Counted from the first letter of the stretch, positions 1 through 8,531 are shown. The stretch: DNA of 64,000 bases from Candidatus Accumulibacter regalis (GCA_000585075.1 JEMY01000034.1:62564-126563); one strand, 5' to 3'. Notes: generated from the letters alone by a model not told the origin. Numbers and translations are program-made.

Positions 1-109
1 GCCACACGCGCCAGGACCGGATAAGGAACAGCTTGACGATGCGCAAGCTTGTCCCTTGCCAGCAAGCGTCACGGCAACAATCAAACCTCTTCAAGTTTCG
101 GAGCTATCC

Positions 110-721
110 ATGCGTATTGGTACCATTCGCCGCTTAGTCGCGACCGCTGCACTCGCCCTTCTCCCGTTCGCCGTATCCGCCCAACAAGCACCCGCCGCCG
201 CGGCAATGACCGCGACCGCCCCGGGTGAGTTTGTCGGCATGGTCGAGGCGCAGGTTTCGCTGGTCGTCGACGCGATCGACAAGGCGACCCGCGCGCTCGT
301 TCTCAAGGACGACCAGGGCGAGAAAATGGTCATCACCGCCAGCGACGCCGTCAAGAATTTCGACCAGATCAAGGTTGGCGACCAGGTCGTTGCCCGCTAC
401 ACGCAAACCCTGGTGATGGCCCTCAAGAAAGGCGGCGGGGACCTTCGCGTGCGTATCGACAGCAACGATCAGGCGGCGGCGAAACCCGGCGACAAGCCGG
501 CAGCCGCTGTGGAGAAGGACGTCGCCTTCATCGCCGACGTGCAAGCGGTCGACCGCAAGACGCAGATGATTACCCTGCGCGGCGCCAGGAAGACCATGAA
601 GCTGAAGATCAAGGACCCGGAACAGCTCAAACTGATCAGCAAGGGTGACCAGATCGAGGGCGTCTATTCCGAAGCGGTCGCCGTGTCAGTCGTCCCGGCC
701 GCGGCCAAGAAAGCGCAATAG
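110..721 (+). CDS. Exported hypothetical protein
   Basis: 204 codons. The reading frame is open further upstream, but the ATG at 110 is chosen because a GGAG lies just before it and because the product then begins with a clear Sec signal peptide: basic MRIGTIRR, a hydrophobic stretch and a VSAQQ cleavage region near residue 24. The mature part is about 180 residues with two similar beta-rich segments (VVDAIDKATRALVLKD and DVQAVDRKTQMITLRG) that look like an internal duplication, each followed by a lysine-rich strand. It is probably periplasmic. I do not recognise the family and there is no catalytic motif. It stands alone, with tRNA-Ala about 100 bases downstream. Confidence 0.75.
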   Translation: MRIGTIRRLVATAALALLPFAVSAQQAPAAAAMTATAPGEFVGMVEAQVSLVVDAIDKATRALVLKDDQGEKMVITASDAVKNFDQIKVGDQVVARYTQTLVMALKKGGGDLRVRIDSNDQAAAKPGDKPAAAVEKDVAFIADVQAVDRKTQMITLRGARKTMKLKIKDPEQLKLISKGDQIEGVYSEAVAVSVVPAAAKKAQ

Positions 722-827
722 GCCCATCAGTCCTGACCCGCGCCCGCGCGGCGGATCGACGTCCCCGCGCTCGCCGGCAAGCAGGATTGACGCTTCAAAT
801 CACGCCGCGTAGAATCCGTGCGGCTTC

Positions 828-903
828 GGGGGCATAGCTCAGCTGGGAGAGCGTCTGGTTCGCAATCAGAAGGTCGGCGGTTCGATCCCGCCTGTCTCCA
901 CCA
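828..903 (+). tRNA. tRNA-Ala (anticodon CGC)
   Basis: A 76-base cloverleaf with encoded CCA. The acceptor stem GGGGGCA pairs with TGTCTCC and includes the G3:U70 wobble that defines alanine tRNAs. The anticodon stem TCTGG/TCAGA encloses the loop TTCGCAA, which gives anticodon CGC (reads GCG). The T arm GGCGG-TTCGATC-CCGCC is canonical. A terminator follows at once. Confidence 0.95.
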
Positions 904-913
904 AGACATCAAA

Positions 914-939
914 GCCCGGACCTGCTCCGGGTTTTTTTT
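914..939 (+). terminator. Rho-independent terminator of tRNA-Ala
   Basis: CCCGGA pairs with TCCGGG around a five-base loop (CCTGC), followed by a run of eight T. It lies 11 bases past the tRNA CCA end. Confidence 0.9.
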
Positions 940-1073
940 GGCCCCCAGGGGCAGTATTGGCCGGGGTTTGCCGGCGGTGTGAGTTTCTCTGGTCGGCGGA
1001 TGAAGTCGATTTTTCCCCGCTCGCCGCCGGAATCTTGCACAGCCCCGCCCCCTGTAAACAAAGCCAAGGAAAG

Positions 1074-1185
1074 CTGATAGCCAAACTCTTTGCCGTTCCC
1101 GTGCGCGCAGTCAGCGATCACCTGAAGTCCATCTTCGCTCGCGGGGAGTTTAGCGAGGAACGAGCTATCCGGAAATACTTGCGTG
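1074..1185 (+). pseudogene. Fragment resembling RhuM-family protein
   Basis: Translation of this stretch gives LIAKLFAVPVRAVSDHLKSI followed by a segment ending EERAIRKYLR. This resembles the N-terminal helix-turn-helix-like core of RhuM 'virulence' proteins (LFxVxxxxxxxHLKxIFxxGEL...xIRK). Nothing recognisable precedes or follows it in frame, there is no start codon or ribosome site in the right place, and the remaining 950-1236 region looks non-coding. I read it as a relic; the call rests on a short pattern only. Confidence 0.35.
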
Positions 1186-1236
1186 CAGTTCTCCTGGTGT
1201 TAGTCCGTGACGCAGATCGCGCGCGTATTTCAGCTC

Positions 1237-1461
1237 CTACAAATTGGCTGACGAACAGCACGCGCCGCCGGAAGCCTGAATCGGAGGGCAGGGCAACGTC
1301 CCGTAGGAGCAGAAGACGCAGCAATCGCCGCGCTTCGGCCTGAGCAGCGTGTGGCAGCCAAGACACTCATAGAACCACAGGCAGGCATCGGTGGGCATCT
1401 GCTCGACTCGCGCGTGACCGCAGGCCGGGCAGGTCAGGGTCGATTCAAGGACAGGATCCAC
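1237..1461 (-). CDS. GDCCVxC-domain small protein
   Basis: 74 residues with a GTG start at 1461. The N-terminal half has CPACGH and CLGCH pairs, a possible zinc or metal knuckle. The second half has the signature KRGDCCVFCSYGTLPCPP, the hallmark of a small family named after the GDCCVxC motif, some members of which are selenoproteins. Here all the positions are cysteine. A further CC pair near the C-terminus (GGACCSS) gives ten cysteines in 74 residues. Role unknown; the cysteine density suggests metal or thiol chemistry. No operon partner is visible. Confidence 0.7.
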   Translation of the reverse strand: MDPVLESTLTCPACGHARVEQMPTDACLWFYECLGCHTLLRPKRGDCCVFCSYGTLPCPPIQASGGACCSSANL

Positions 1462-2043
1462 AGTAGCCCCCGCAAAGTTGTCGGCGTATTTTAGCCCGGG
1501 TCATCTCGCAGATTGTCGTGTCGACGGCGGTTTAAGCCCTGCGGCGGGGCTGTGTTAGCGGCTGCGCAGGCCCAAGCGCGTCATTGCGAGGGGGCAAGTC
1601 TGACGTGGAAATCCAGAGGTTTCGCGCTTTGTGTTGTCGATGCGGCGGAAAAAAATGGCGAGACGATGGCACTGGATTGCCGCGTCGGCTGCGCCTCCTC
1701 GCAATGACGGTGGGGAAGGGATAGCTGCGGGTGTGGCGACGAGGGCACTGGTGCGGTTGGAGTGTGAAGACGCTGGCGGCGGTGTGATCGTCCGGCGGTG
1801 TCATGTTGCACTCCGTGTGGAACACGGGATTTCCGCCGTCACCTGAATTTCGCGCTACTCTCTCGCCTGCTGGAAGTGTCGTCAGGGATGCAGCGCTACC
1901 GGAGAGTCGGGCGCCGGTAGCACGCGCTATGCCGGCTGACCGCGCACGGCGAAGCGCGCTGCCTGTCGCGCTCGGCGAATGTGCGTCGCCAACAGAGCAG
2001 GTTTTCGACCCACTCCCCTCTCCTCACGCAAGCAGAAATCAAC
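1462..2043. other. Intergenic region with palindromic repeat, no gene seen
   Basis: About 580 bases without a convincing gene. It contains the inverted-repeat element at 1578-1714 that recurs at 56970-57039. The short open frames here have no start context and no recognisable product. The rest is the upstream region of the hydrolase gene that begins at 2044. Confidence 0.6.
1578..1714. repeat. REP/MITE-like inverted repeat element, copy 1
   Basis: Starts with GCGTCATTGCGAGG and ends with CCTCCTCGCAATGACG, so the ends are inverted repeats of each other, about 100 bases apart. The right half (from GAGACGATGGCAC at 1660) matches 56986-57039 closely. Dispersed 'CGTCATTGCGAGG' palindromes of this kind are common in bacterial genomes. 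No transposase lies inside. Confidence 0.7.
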
Positions 2044-3270
2044 ATGGCCACTGACAACGACAATTCCGACGCCCCCGCGCCGAGCACCGGCTATAGCCAC
2101 GCGGCGAAAACGGTGGTGCAGGAAACGACGCTGCGTGTTCAGGAAATGCACGGCGCCATCGCCGGAACCTGCTTCGATATGCTGCGCCGGGTGCCGCTCC
2201 TGTCCGGGCCGGCACGACTCGTACAGGGCGCGCACGACACCATCACGGCCGGCGTCTACGGCGCGATCCGCCACGGCAGCGGCGGTTTGCTGGCCGCCGC
2301 GGCGGTCGTCGAGAAGCAGGCGACGGGCTTTTCTCCCGGCAAGCCGCCGGGACGCCTGGCCAGCGGGCTGCGCGGCGCACTCAATGGCGCTTTCGGCGAC
2401 TATCTGGCGGCAAGCAACAATCTGCTCGCCATACGCATGGCGATTTGCGCCGACGGCGGCGAGTTGGCGCTCGACGCCGCTTCGCTGCATGCCGCTCTCC
2501 CCAACGCGGGCAAGCGCCTCTGCCTCTTCATCCACGGGCTGAGCTGCGACGAACACAGCTGGGAAATCGACAACGCCGACGACCCGGCCGGCGAAATCCA
2601 TTTCGGCCGGCAGCTGCACGCCGACTTCGCCTGCACCGCGCTCTATCTGCGCTACAACAGCGGCCTGCCGATTGCCGCCAATGGCGCGCAGCTGGCAGGC
2701 TTGCTCGAGGACTTGCTGGCCGCGTGGCCACAGCCGGATTGCGACTTGCTGATCATCGGCCACAGCATGGGCGGACTGCTCGCGCTCGCCGCCTGCGAAC
2801 ACGCCGCCGAACAGGCGATGAATTGGCCACAGGCGACGCGGATGCTGATCTGCCTGGGCTCACCGATCCTGGGTTCGCCGGTCGAGCGCCTCGGGCAGCT
2901 GACCAACGCGGCGCTGAACCTCTCGAAGATGACCGCGCCGCTGGGCACCATCGCCGCTACGCGCAGCCAGGGAATCAAGGACCTCAGGCACGGTCCCGGT
3001 GCGCCGCGGAAGGCTGCCGCGCACGCTCACATCGCCTTCCGTTTTCTCGGCGCCCGCCTGGGCGAAGACGACGGCCATCTGCTCGGCAGCTTCGTCGGCG
3101 ACGGCCTGGTGACGCCGGGCAGCGCGACTGCGCATGCGATCGACGGTGACGTACTGAGCACGAGTCTGAGCAAGCTCGGGCACATGCGCCTGCTCAATGA
3201 CGCGCGCGTCTATCGGCAGATCAAGGAGTGGGTCGGGGCACTCGACGCCGGCGCAGCCGAAGACCGCTGA
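2044..3270 (+). CDS. Alpha/beta hydrolase, lipase-like
   Basis: 408 residues from the ATG at 2044; an upstream in-frame start is possible but gives an unlikely N-terminus. Residues about 1-150 are alanine- and glycine-rich with no clear motif. The hydrolase core begins with LCLFIHGLSCDEHSW (oxyanion-hole HG) and has the nucleophile elbow IIGHSMGGLLAL, so Ser is in the standard GxSxG. A late Asp/His pair is plausible in the GDGLVTPGS and KLGHMRLL segments. This arrangement is like PGAP1/LipA-type esterases acting on lipids. No signal peptide was seen. It is convergent with the ParA gene downstream. Substrate unknown. Confidence 0.8.
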   Translation: MATDNDNSDAPAPSTGYSHAAKTVVQETTLRVQEMHGAIAGTCFDMLRRVPLLSGPARLVQGAHDTITAGVYGAIRHGSGGLLAAAAVVEKQATGFSPGKPPGRLASGLRGALNGAFGDYLAASNNLLAIRMAICADGGELALDAASLHAALPNAGKRLCLFIHGLSCDEHSWEIDNADDPAGEIHFGRQLHADFACTALYLRYNSGLPIAANGAQLAGLLEDLLAAWPQPDCDLLIIGHSMGGLLALAACEHAAEQAMNWPQATRMLICLGSPILGSPVERLGQLTNAALNLSKMTAPLGTIAATRSQGIKDLRHGPGAPRKAAAHAHIAFRFLGARLGEDDGHLLGSFVGDGLVTPGSATAHAIDGDVLSTSLSKLGHMRLLNDARVYRQIKEWVGALDAGAAEDR

Positions 3271-3293
3271 AGCGGCCGCAAGCTGCCAGTCGG

Positions 3294-4064
3294 CTAGGCC
3301 GGCACCGACAGCAGGTCGTAGAGCGCTCCAAATTCGCCGCTCAGCTTGTGGCGCGGATCGAGGTGGATCATCGGCAAGGCCTGATGATGCGATTCGCGGA
3401 TCTTGATCGACGCCGAGAGAAACGCGTCGAGGATCGGCAGGCCCTCGGCGCGCAACTCCTCGACGAGTTTCGCCGGCAGGTTGGCGCGCGCCTGATAATG
3501 GTTGACGACGATGCCTTCGACGCGCAGCCCGCGGTTGTGGTCGCTCCTGATCTCGGCCACGCTATCGATCAGCGTGTAGAGGGCGCGGCGCGAAAAATCG
3601 TCGCAATCGAAGGGAATCAGGCAAGTGTCGGCAGCGATCAGCGCCGAGCGGGTAAAGAAATTCAGCGCCGGCGGCGTGTCGATGAAAATATCGTCGTAAG
3701 CGTTCATCTTCTCCAGCGCTTCGCGCAGCTTGTACATCTTGTAACGCGACTCAAGCTTGAATTGCAGTTCCTCCAGCCGCGGGTCCGACGGCAGCACATC
3801 GAGGTTGGGAAACGGCGAATGCACGACATACGAATCCAGCTCGTCGGGAAAGAGCTTCAGGCCGAGCACATCGTCGAAGAAATGGGCGAGCGTTTTCTCC
3901 TGGGTTTCCAGCGCCTTGCCGAGCAGATAGCGGGAGGAATTGGCCTGCGCGTCGAGATCGACGAGCAGGGTCCGCCGGCCGCGCGCGGCGCCGACGGCGG
4001 CCAGATTGCAGGCAATCGTCGATTTCCCCACACCACCTTTCTGATTGAAGACGACTCGGCGCAT
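3294..4064 (-). CDS. ParA-family ATPase
   Basis: 256 residues, start ATG at 4064. The protein opens directly with the deviant Walker A motif of the ParA/MinD class, FNQKGGVGKSTIACNL, followed by switch I DLDAQANSS and Walker B-like IFIDTPPALNF. Length and motif spacing fit a chromosomal orphan ParA without an N-terminal HTH. No parB-like partner lies next to it, so it is more likely to position a cellular cargo than to segregate a plasmid. It is transcribed away from the metallopeptidase/esterase pair only in the sense of sharing the strand; the gap to the neighbour is about 120 bases. Confidence 0.85.
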   Translation of the reverse strand: MRRVVFNQKGGVGKSTIACNLAAVGAARGRRTLLVDLDAQANSSRYLLGKALETQEKTLAHFFDDVLGLKLFPDELDSYVVHSPFPNLDVLPSDPRLEELQFKLESRYKMYKLREALEKMNAYDDIFIDTPPALNFFTRSALIAADTCLIPFDCDDFSRRALYTLIDSVAEIRSDHNRGLRVEGIVVNHYQARANLPAKLVEELRAEGLPILDAFLSASIKIRESHHQALPMIHLDPRHKLSGEFGALYDLLSVPA

Positions 4065-4187
4065 GACACTTCCCTTGTAGTGTGTATGGATTAGGCACGA
4101 GTTTAGTCCTTAGTCATCCACGGGGAAAGCGGCGAGGCGGTTTGACAGGGGCCCCGCGGCGTTCGCTCCGAAGGCGCCGCTGCCAGG

Positions 4188-4694
4188 CTATGCGCCTGGC
4201 AAGCCGCTCAACTCACGCTGCGTCAGATAGAGACGCAAATCGAATTCAAGCTGGTGATACGCCGGCTCCATGTGGCTGCACAGCTGGTAGAAAGCGCGGT
4301 CGTGCTCGCGCTCCTTGAGGTGCGCCAGTTCGTGCACGACGATCATTTTCAGGAACTCGGGCGGCGCTTCCTTGAACACGCTGGCGACGCGGATCTCGTG
4401 CTTGCGCCTGATCTTGCCGCCCTGCACGCGCGCCAGCTTGCCGTTGGTTCCGAGGGCGTTGGCGGTAAGCTGCAGGCGGCTGTCGAAAAGCACCTTGGCG
4501 GGCGACTCGGCGTTGCGCAGGAAGCGGTTCTTGAGCGCCAGCGTGTAGTCATACAAGGCACCATCGCTGCGTACCGCGTGCGTGCCCGGGTACCTGGCAC
4601 GCAGCATGGCGGCCAGCCGATCGTCGGCGATCGCCGCGCGCACCTGCTTTTGCAGGGCCTCGGGGTAGCCCGCCAGGTAGCGCAGCGGCAGCAT
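4188..4694 (-). CDS. YgjP-like zinc metallopeptidase (DUF45)
   Basis: 168 residues; start ATG at 4694, two bases after the stop of the esterase gene, which indicates translational coupling. The zinc-binding HExxH variant is VVHELAHLKEREHDRAF, giving two histidines plus the downstream histidine of the HExxH...H arrangement typical of the YgjP/WLM-type family. Cytosolic, no signal peptide. Family members are thought to act on SprT-like or unfolded substrates; here the substrate is unknown. Tandem position with the carboxylesterase suggests one transcript. Confidence 0.8.
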   Translation of the reverse strand: MLPLRYLAGYPEALQKQVRAAIADDRLAAMLRARYPGTHAVRSDGALYDYTLALKNRFLRNAESPAKVLFDSRLQLTANALGTNGKLARVQGGKIRRKHEIRVASVFKEAPPEFLKMIVVHELAHLKEREHDRAFYQLCSHMEPAYHQLEFDLRLYLTQRELSGLPGA

Positions 4695-4696
4695 GC

Positions 4697-5401
4697 TCAG
4701 CAAACGTCGGCGAGGACCTTGTGCAGCCAGGCTTCGATGTCCTGCAGCTCTTCGTAGCACACCGTGTGCTCGGCGGCATAGCTGTGCCAATCGACCGCGT
4801 ACTTCTCGGCTTTCAGCAGTTTTGACGAGCGCTTTCCGAAGTCGTAGGGGATGACCGGGTCATTCTGTCCGTGGGCCATGAAGATCGGCACGTCGCGGTT
4901 CGCTTTCGAAGCCTCGGCGGCCAGCGTATCGGTCATCGGCAGATAGCACGACAACGCCAGGATACCGGCCAGCCGCTGCCGGTGGCGCAGGCCGGCATGC
5001 AGGGCAATCACCCCGCCCTGCGAGAAACCGGCGAGGACGATGCGCGCGTCGGGAATGCCGCGCTCGTTCTCGCGCGCGATCAGCGCCTCGACCTGTCGCG
5101 CCGACTGGCGTACGCCTTCGGCCTCTTCCCTGCCCGGCGCGAAGTCGGGCGAAACGATATCGTACCAGGCACGCATCACGAAGCCGCCATTGATGGTCAC
5201 CGCGCGCATCGGCGCATGCGGGAAAACGAAGCGCAGCGCCGGCAGCTGATCGAAGTCGAACTCGTCGACGATCGGCTCGAAGTCATGGCCGTCGGCGCCG
5301 AGACCGTGCAGCCAGATGACCGCACATTTCGGGGATTCACCGGTCTGGCGTTCGACACATTCCAGCAACAGGTCATCGGTGTTGCTCGCTACTGAGGTCA
5401 T
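4697..5401 (-). CDS. Carboxylesterase/phospholipase of the alpha/beta hydrolase fold
   Basis: 234 residues, start ATG at 5401. It matches the small bacterial carboxylesterase family (Pseudomonas esterase II / YpfH type): oxyanion motif WLHGLGADGHDFEP, nucleophile GFSQGGVIAL, acid HGQNDPVIPY, and a C-terminal histidine in AAEHTVCYEE. The last motif normally reads xMxHSVCxEE, so it is slightly divergent but keeps His. Cytosolic; hydrolyses short-chain esters in characterised members. Translationally coupled to the downstream metallopeptidase gene. Confidence 0.88.
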   Translation of the reverse strand: MTSVASNTDDLLLECVERQTGESPKCAVIWLHGLGADGHDFEPIVDEFDFDQLPALRFVFPHAPMRAVTINGGFVMRAWYDIVSPDFAPGREEAEGVRQSARQVEALIARENERGIPDARIVLAGFSQGGVIALHAGLRHRQRLAGILALSCYLPMTDTLAAEASKANRDVPIFMAHGQNDPVIPYDFGKRSSKLLKAEKYAVDWHSYAAEHTVCYEELQDIEAWLHKVLADVC

Positions 5402-5508
5402 TGAAATGATCCTTGTTCGGGTAAACGGCCGCCATTCTATCAGGCGGCCCGGCAGGGAATCGGGGCGCGGCGTGGAAAGGCACGCCGCGCGGGTCGGTGC
5501 GCCGACGA

Positions 5509-6597
5509 TCAGCCGCGGATGTTGGCGATGACCGCGCGGGTAATCGCCGCCGTGCCGTCCTCGCCGCCGAAGTCGATCGGCCAGATGGCCGACATCGCCT
5601 TGTCGACGGCGCGCTCGAGGATGCGCGCGCCATGCGCCAGGCGCGGCTCGGCATGTTGGTCGGAGAGCCAGTCGAGCATCAGGGCGGCGGCCAGGATCTG
5701 GGCAACCGGGTTGGCGCTGCCCTGCCCGGTACGCTCGGCTGCGCTGCCATGCGCAGGCTGAAAGATCGCATAACGGTCGCCGATGTCGGCCTTGGGCGCC
5801 AGACTCTGGCTGCCGGCAAGCGCCGCCGAGAAATCGGCAAGAAGTCGGCCAAGAGCGTTCTCGGTGACCAGGACGTCGAAATCCCAGGGAGCCCTGACCA
5901 GGTTCGTGGCAATCGCATCGCCGTGCGCGTATTCGGCCTCGACCTCGGGATGTTCTGCGGCGACTTCGCTGACGACCTTGCGGAAGAGAGCCATCGACGC
6001 CAGCAGGTTGGCCTGGTCAACGCAGGTCACCTTGCCCGGCCGCCGCTTGCTCTTGGCCCGTCGCCCGGCCAGCTCGAACGCAAACTCCGCCACCCGGCGG
6101 CTGCCCTGGCGGGAAACGACCATCGATTCCCGCACGCGGTCGTCTTCGAGCGTTCCGCGACCGTGCGACGAAAGCAAGCCTTCGCTCTGTTCACGCACCA
6201 CCACCAGATCGATCTCGACCGCGCGCTTGTCGGCCAACACCAGCGGCAAACGCGGATAGGCGCGGATCGGGCGCAGACCGGCATAGATATCCATCGCCAT
6301 GCGCAGGTCGAAATGCGCAGAGACTTCGGTTCCATCGGGGTAGCAGACCTGCGGCAGGCCCATGGCGCCGAGGAGCACGGCGTCGGCTTTTCGACACTCG
6401 GCGAGCGTTTCGTCGGAAAAGACGGCGCCGGTCTGTTCGTAATGTGCAGCGCCGCCGTCAAGCTGACGAAAGTCGAAGCTGATGCCGCCCAGGCGCTCGC
6501 GGAGAACCTCGAGAACGAGCAGGCAGGACTGCACGACTTCGGGGCCAATACCGTCGCCGGGCAGGACGGCGATCTGGAAACGTGGATCGTTGTACAT
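5509..6597 (-). CDS. Isocitrate/isopropylmalate/tartrate dehydrogenase family protein
   Basis: 362 residues; start ATG at 6597, preceded by a GGAAGAAAG Shine-Dalgarno-like run. The beta-decarboxylating dehydrogenase fold is clear: LPGDGIGPEVV at the N-terminus, GLRPIRAYP (the substrate loop region) and a VTCVDQANLL / TNLVRAPWDFDVLVTEN stretch that holds the metal-binding Asp residues. The usual YHDxxxD tyrosine/lysine region is altered compared with LeuB, so the substrate may be isopropylmalate, tartrate or a related 2-hydroxy acid. It is not in a leu operon, which argues against annotating it as leuB. Confidence 0.8.
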   Translation of the reverse strand: MYNDPRFQIAVLPGDGIGPEVVQSCLLVLEVLRERLGGISFDFRQLDGGAAHYEQTGAVFSDETLAECRKADAVLLGAMGLPQVCYPDGTEVSAHFDLRMAMDIYAGLRPIRAYPRLPLVLADKRAVEIDLVVVREQSEGLLSSHGRGTLEDDRVRESMVVSRQGSRRVAEFAFELAGRRAKSKRRPGKVTCVDQANLLASMALFRKVVSEVAAEHPEVEAEYAHGDAIATNLVRAPWDFDVLVTENALGRLLADFSAALAGSQSLAPKADIGDRYAIFQPAHGSAAERTGQGSANPVAQILAAALMLDWLSDQHAEPRLAHGARILERAVDKAMSAIWPIDFGGEDGTAAITRAVIANIRG

Positions 6598-6985
6598 GTC
6601 TTTCTTCCCTTCGCGTTCAGAAGGCTCCACGGCCTGCGAATACGGCCGTGGCAGCGAGCACAGGCAAAATGCCCGGCGATTGCAACCCGGCGATCATTGA
6701 CGGCGAAAAGGTGCTTGCGGTCAAGTGCTTTTGTCGGCTGGCTCGCATGCGCGCCGCTTTTGGCAGATCCGCGCGCTGGGCAAATGCGGAGTCACCCCCA
6801 CGGCTGCGCGAGACACCCATCGTTCAACGGCAATTGCGGCCACTCTCGGGGGTGCTTTCCCGGGGGCCGGCGGCAGGCCATCGCGGCAGCCGAAAGCACC
6901 TGCGGAGCGCGGCGCGATGGCTCTTCTCCATCGCCGCTTGGCGTGCTACGTTTGCCCTTCCCATTGCCACTTGGAGGGTATCGAC
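6598..6985. other. Intergenic region between divergent genes
   Basis: 388 bases between the dehydrogenase gene (minus) and the lyase gene (plus). It should hold both promoters. I see no convincing RNA gene or repeat. Open frames crossing it are continuations of the lyase frame without a start. Confidence 0.5.
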
Positions 6986-8194
6986 ATGGCCTTCAGTCCC
7001 GCATCGCGCGTCCAGGACTACCTCGTCTTCGGCGAATTCGGCGACGTCAACCCGTCGATCACCGACTCGTCGACCTATACCTTCCTGAGCCCCGAGCGCA
7101 TGGAGGAGTTGTTCGAGCACGAGATCGAAGGCTGCTTTCTCTACTCGCGGCACTTCAACCCGACCAACAAGTATCTCGCCAGCGCCCTGGAACGTATGGA
7201 AGACGGCGAATCGGCGCAGGTCATGGCCTCCGGAATGGGAGCGATAAGCACCACCCTGATGACCCTGTGCGGCGCCGGCGATGAGATCGTCTGCGGGCGC
7301 AGCATCTATGGCGGCACCTACGCGCTGCTCAAGAACCTGCTGCCGCGCTTCGGCGTCAATACGCGCTTTGTCGATCTCTGCAACCACGACGCCGTGCGCG
7401 CGGCGATGACGCCACGGACCCGTGTTCTCTACTGCGAATCGCTCAGCAACCCGCTGCTCGAAGTCGCCGACCTGCCCGCGCTGGCCGCGATTGCCCACGC
7501 GCAGGGCGCACAGCTGGTCGTCGATAACACCTTTACGCCGATGATCCTGTCGCCGCTGCGCCACGGCGCCGACGTCGTCGTGCACAGCCTGACCAAGTTC
7601 GTCAACGGCACCAGCGACTGCGTCGCCGGCTGCGTCGTCGCGTCGCGCGACTTCATTTCCCGGCTGAACGACATCAACGCCGGCCCGAGCATGCTGCTCG
7701 GCCCGGTGCTCGACAGCACACGCGCGGCGAGCATCCTGAAGAACCTGCACAGCCTGCACATCCGCCTGCGCCAACACGGCGCCAACGCGCTGTATCTGGC
7801 CCGCCGGCTCGAAGAACTGGGGCACGCGGTGCACTACCCGGGGCTGACCAGCCATCCGCATCACCAGCTGCTGACGCAATTGATGAACCCCGGCTACGGC
7901 TGGGGCGGCATGCTCACCCTCGATGCCGGCGACCTGGCCGCCGCCAACCGCCTGATGACCCTGATGCAACGCGACAAGGTCGGCTACCTGGCAGTCAGCC
8001 TCGGCTACTTCAAGACCCTCTTCAACACCCCCGGCCACAGCACCTCGTCCGAGATCCCGCCCGCAGAACGCGAAGCGGCCGGCCTGCGCGAAGGCCTGAT
8101 CCGCTTCTCGATCGGTCTCGACGAAGACATCGCCCAGACCACCGAGCGCATCGAAAACTGCCTCAGCGAAGCGGAAGTGCGCGGAAATCTGTAG
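6986..8194 (+). CDS. Cys/Met-metabolism PLP-dependent lyase
   Basis: 402 residues; the ATG at 6986 is chosen because GGAGGG precedes it, although the frame is open upstream. The family (cystathionine gamma-synthase, methionine gamma-lyase, O-acylhomoserine sulfhydrylase) is evident from YSRHFNPTNKYLASALERME, ASGMGAISTTL, the Asp of VVDNTFTPM and the PLP-lysine region VVHSLTKFVNGTSD, followed by a C-terminal SIGLDEDI. Which reaction it performs cannot be decided from motifs alone; the FNPTN region fits methionine gamma-lyase or cystathionine lyase-like enzymes. The tRNA-Ile gene starts 11 bases past its stop. Confidence 0.88.
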   Translation: MAFSPASRVQDYLVFGEFGDVNPSITDSSTYTFLSPERMEELFEHEIEGCFLYSRHFNPTNKYLASALERMEDGESAQVMASGMGAISTTLMTLCGAGDEIVCGRSIYGGTYALLKNLLPRFGVNTRFVDLCNHDAVRAAMTPRTRVLYCESLSNPLLEVADLPALAAIAHAQGAQLVVDNTFTPMILSPLRHGADVVVHSLTKFVNGTSDCVAGCVVASRDFISRLNDINAGPSMLLGPVLDSTRAASILKNLHSLHIRLRQHGANALYLARRLEELGHAVHYPGLTSHPHHQLLTQLMNPGYGWGGMLTLDAGDLAAANRLMTLMQRDKVGYLAVSLGYFKTLFNTPGHSTSSEIPPAEREAAGLREGLIRFSIGLDEDIAQTTERIENCLSEAEVRGNL

Positions 8195-8205
8195 AATCCC
8201 GTCCC

Positions 8206-8531
8206 GGGCCTGTAGCTCAGTTGGTTAGAGCAGAGGACTTAGCGAGGCCAGCCCGGACATCGTCTGATGAGTGGCTGGTCGCATGGGTTGCCCGTCGGCA
8301 GCGTCACGCTGGCGGCGGGTAGAACTGGTCAAATTCGGTGAAAGCTGGGGCCTGCGGGCGACGCCAATACCGAGCCAAGCCCCGAGACAGCAGCGGGGAA
8401 GGTGTAGAGACTAGACGGCCAGCCTGTAACGGGAAGGTATAGTCCAGACCACAAACTCGCCAGAGGCGGCGAAAGCCGTAGTGGTAAGCATAATCCTTTG
8501 GTCCAGGGTTCAAGTCCCTGCGGGCCCACCA
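8206..8531 (+). tRNA. tRNA-Ile (CAT) interrupted by a group I intron
   Basis: Exon 1 is 8206-8239 (GGGCCTGTAGCTC...GAGGACT) and exon 2 is 8489-8531 (CATAATCC...CGGGCCCACCA). Joined they give a 77-base cloverleaf: acceptor GGGCCTG/CGGGCCC, anticodon stem GAGGA/TCCTT with loop CTCATAA, T arm CAGGG-TTCAAGT-CCCTG and encoded CCA. The CAU anticodon in this body is the isoleucine tRNA whose C34 is turned to lysidine by TilS. The junction falls between U33 and C34. A terminator follows, and the site also marks the left edge of a 41-kb island. Confidence 0.9.
8240..8488 (+). ncRNA. Self-splicing group I intron in tRNA-Ile
   Basis: 249 bases, no internal open reading frame. The conserved core is present: a P/Q-like segment GTCAAATTCGGTGAAAGC near 8328, CCAATACCGAGCCAAGCCCC near 8365, the R segment GGTGTAGAGACTAGACGGCC at 8401-8420 and the S segment AAGGTATAGTCC near 8434. 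AGACTA and TAGTCC form P7 with the guanosine site. The last base is G, as required. A possible internal guide GGTC at 8277-8280 would pair with exon bases GACT at 8236-8239 with a U-G wobble at the splice site. The core closely resembles the Azoarcus tRNA-Ile intron (subgroup IC3). Confidence 0.9.

Noticed and set aside
957..1343. 128-residue gene after tRNA-Ala
   Set aside because: Only the middle resembles RhuM; the start region overlaps tRNA-trailer sequence and the end is Arg/Ser-rich without sense. Listed only as a fragment.
5509..6597. Annotation as leuB
   Set aside because: The fold is right but the gene stands alone without leuC/leuD and the substrate-loop residues do not decide between isopropylmalate, tartrate and isocitrate.
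5497..7284. 595-residue plus-strand frame over the dehydrogenase and the lyase start
   Set aside because: Lies antisense to the dehydrogenase gene and then out of frame with the lyase; no motif.
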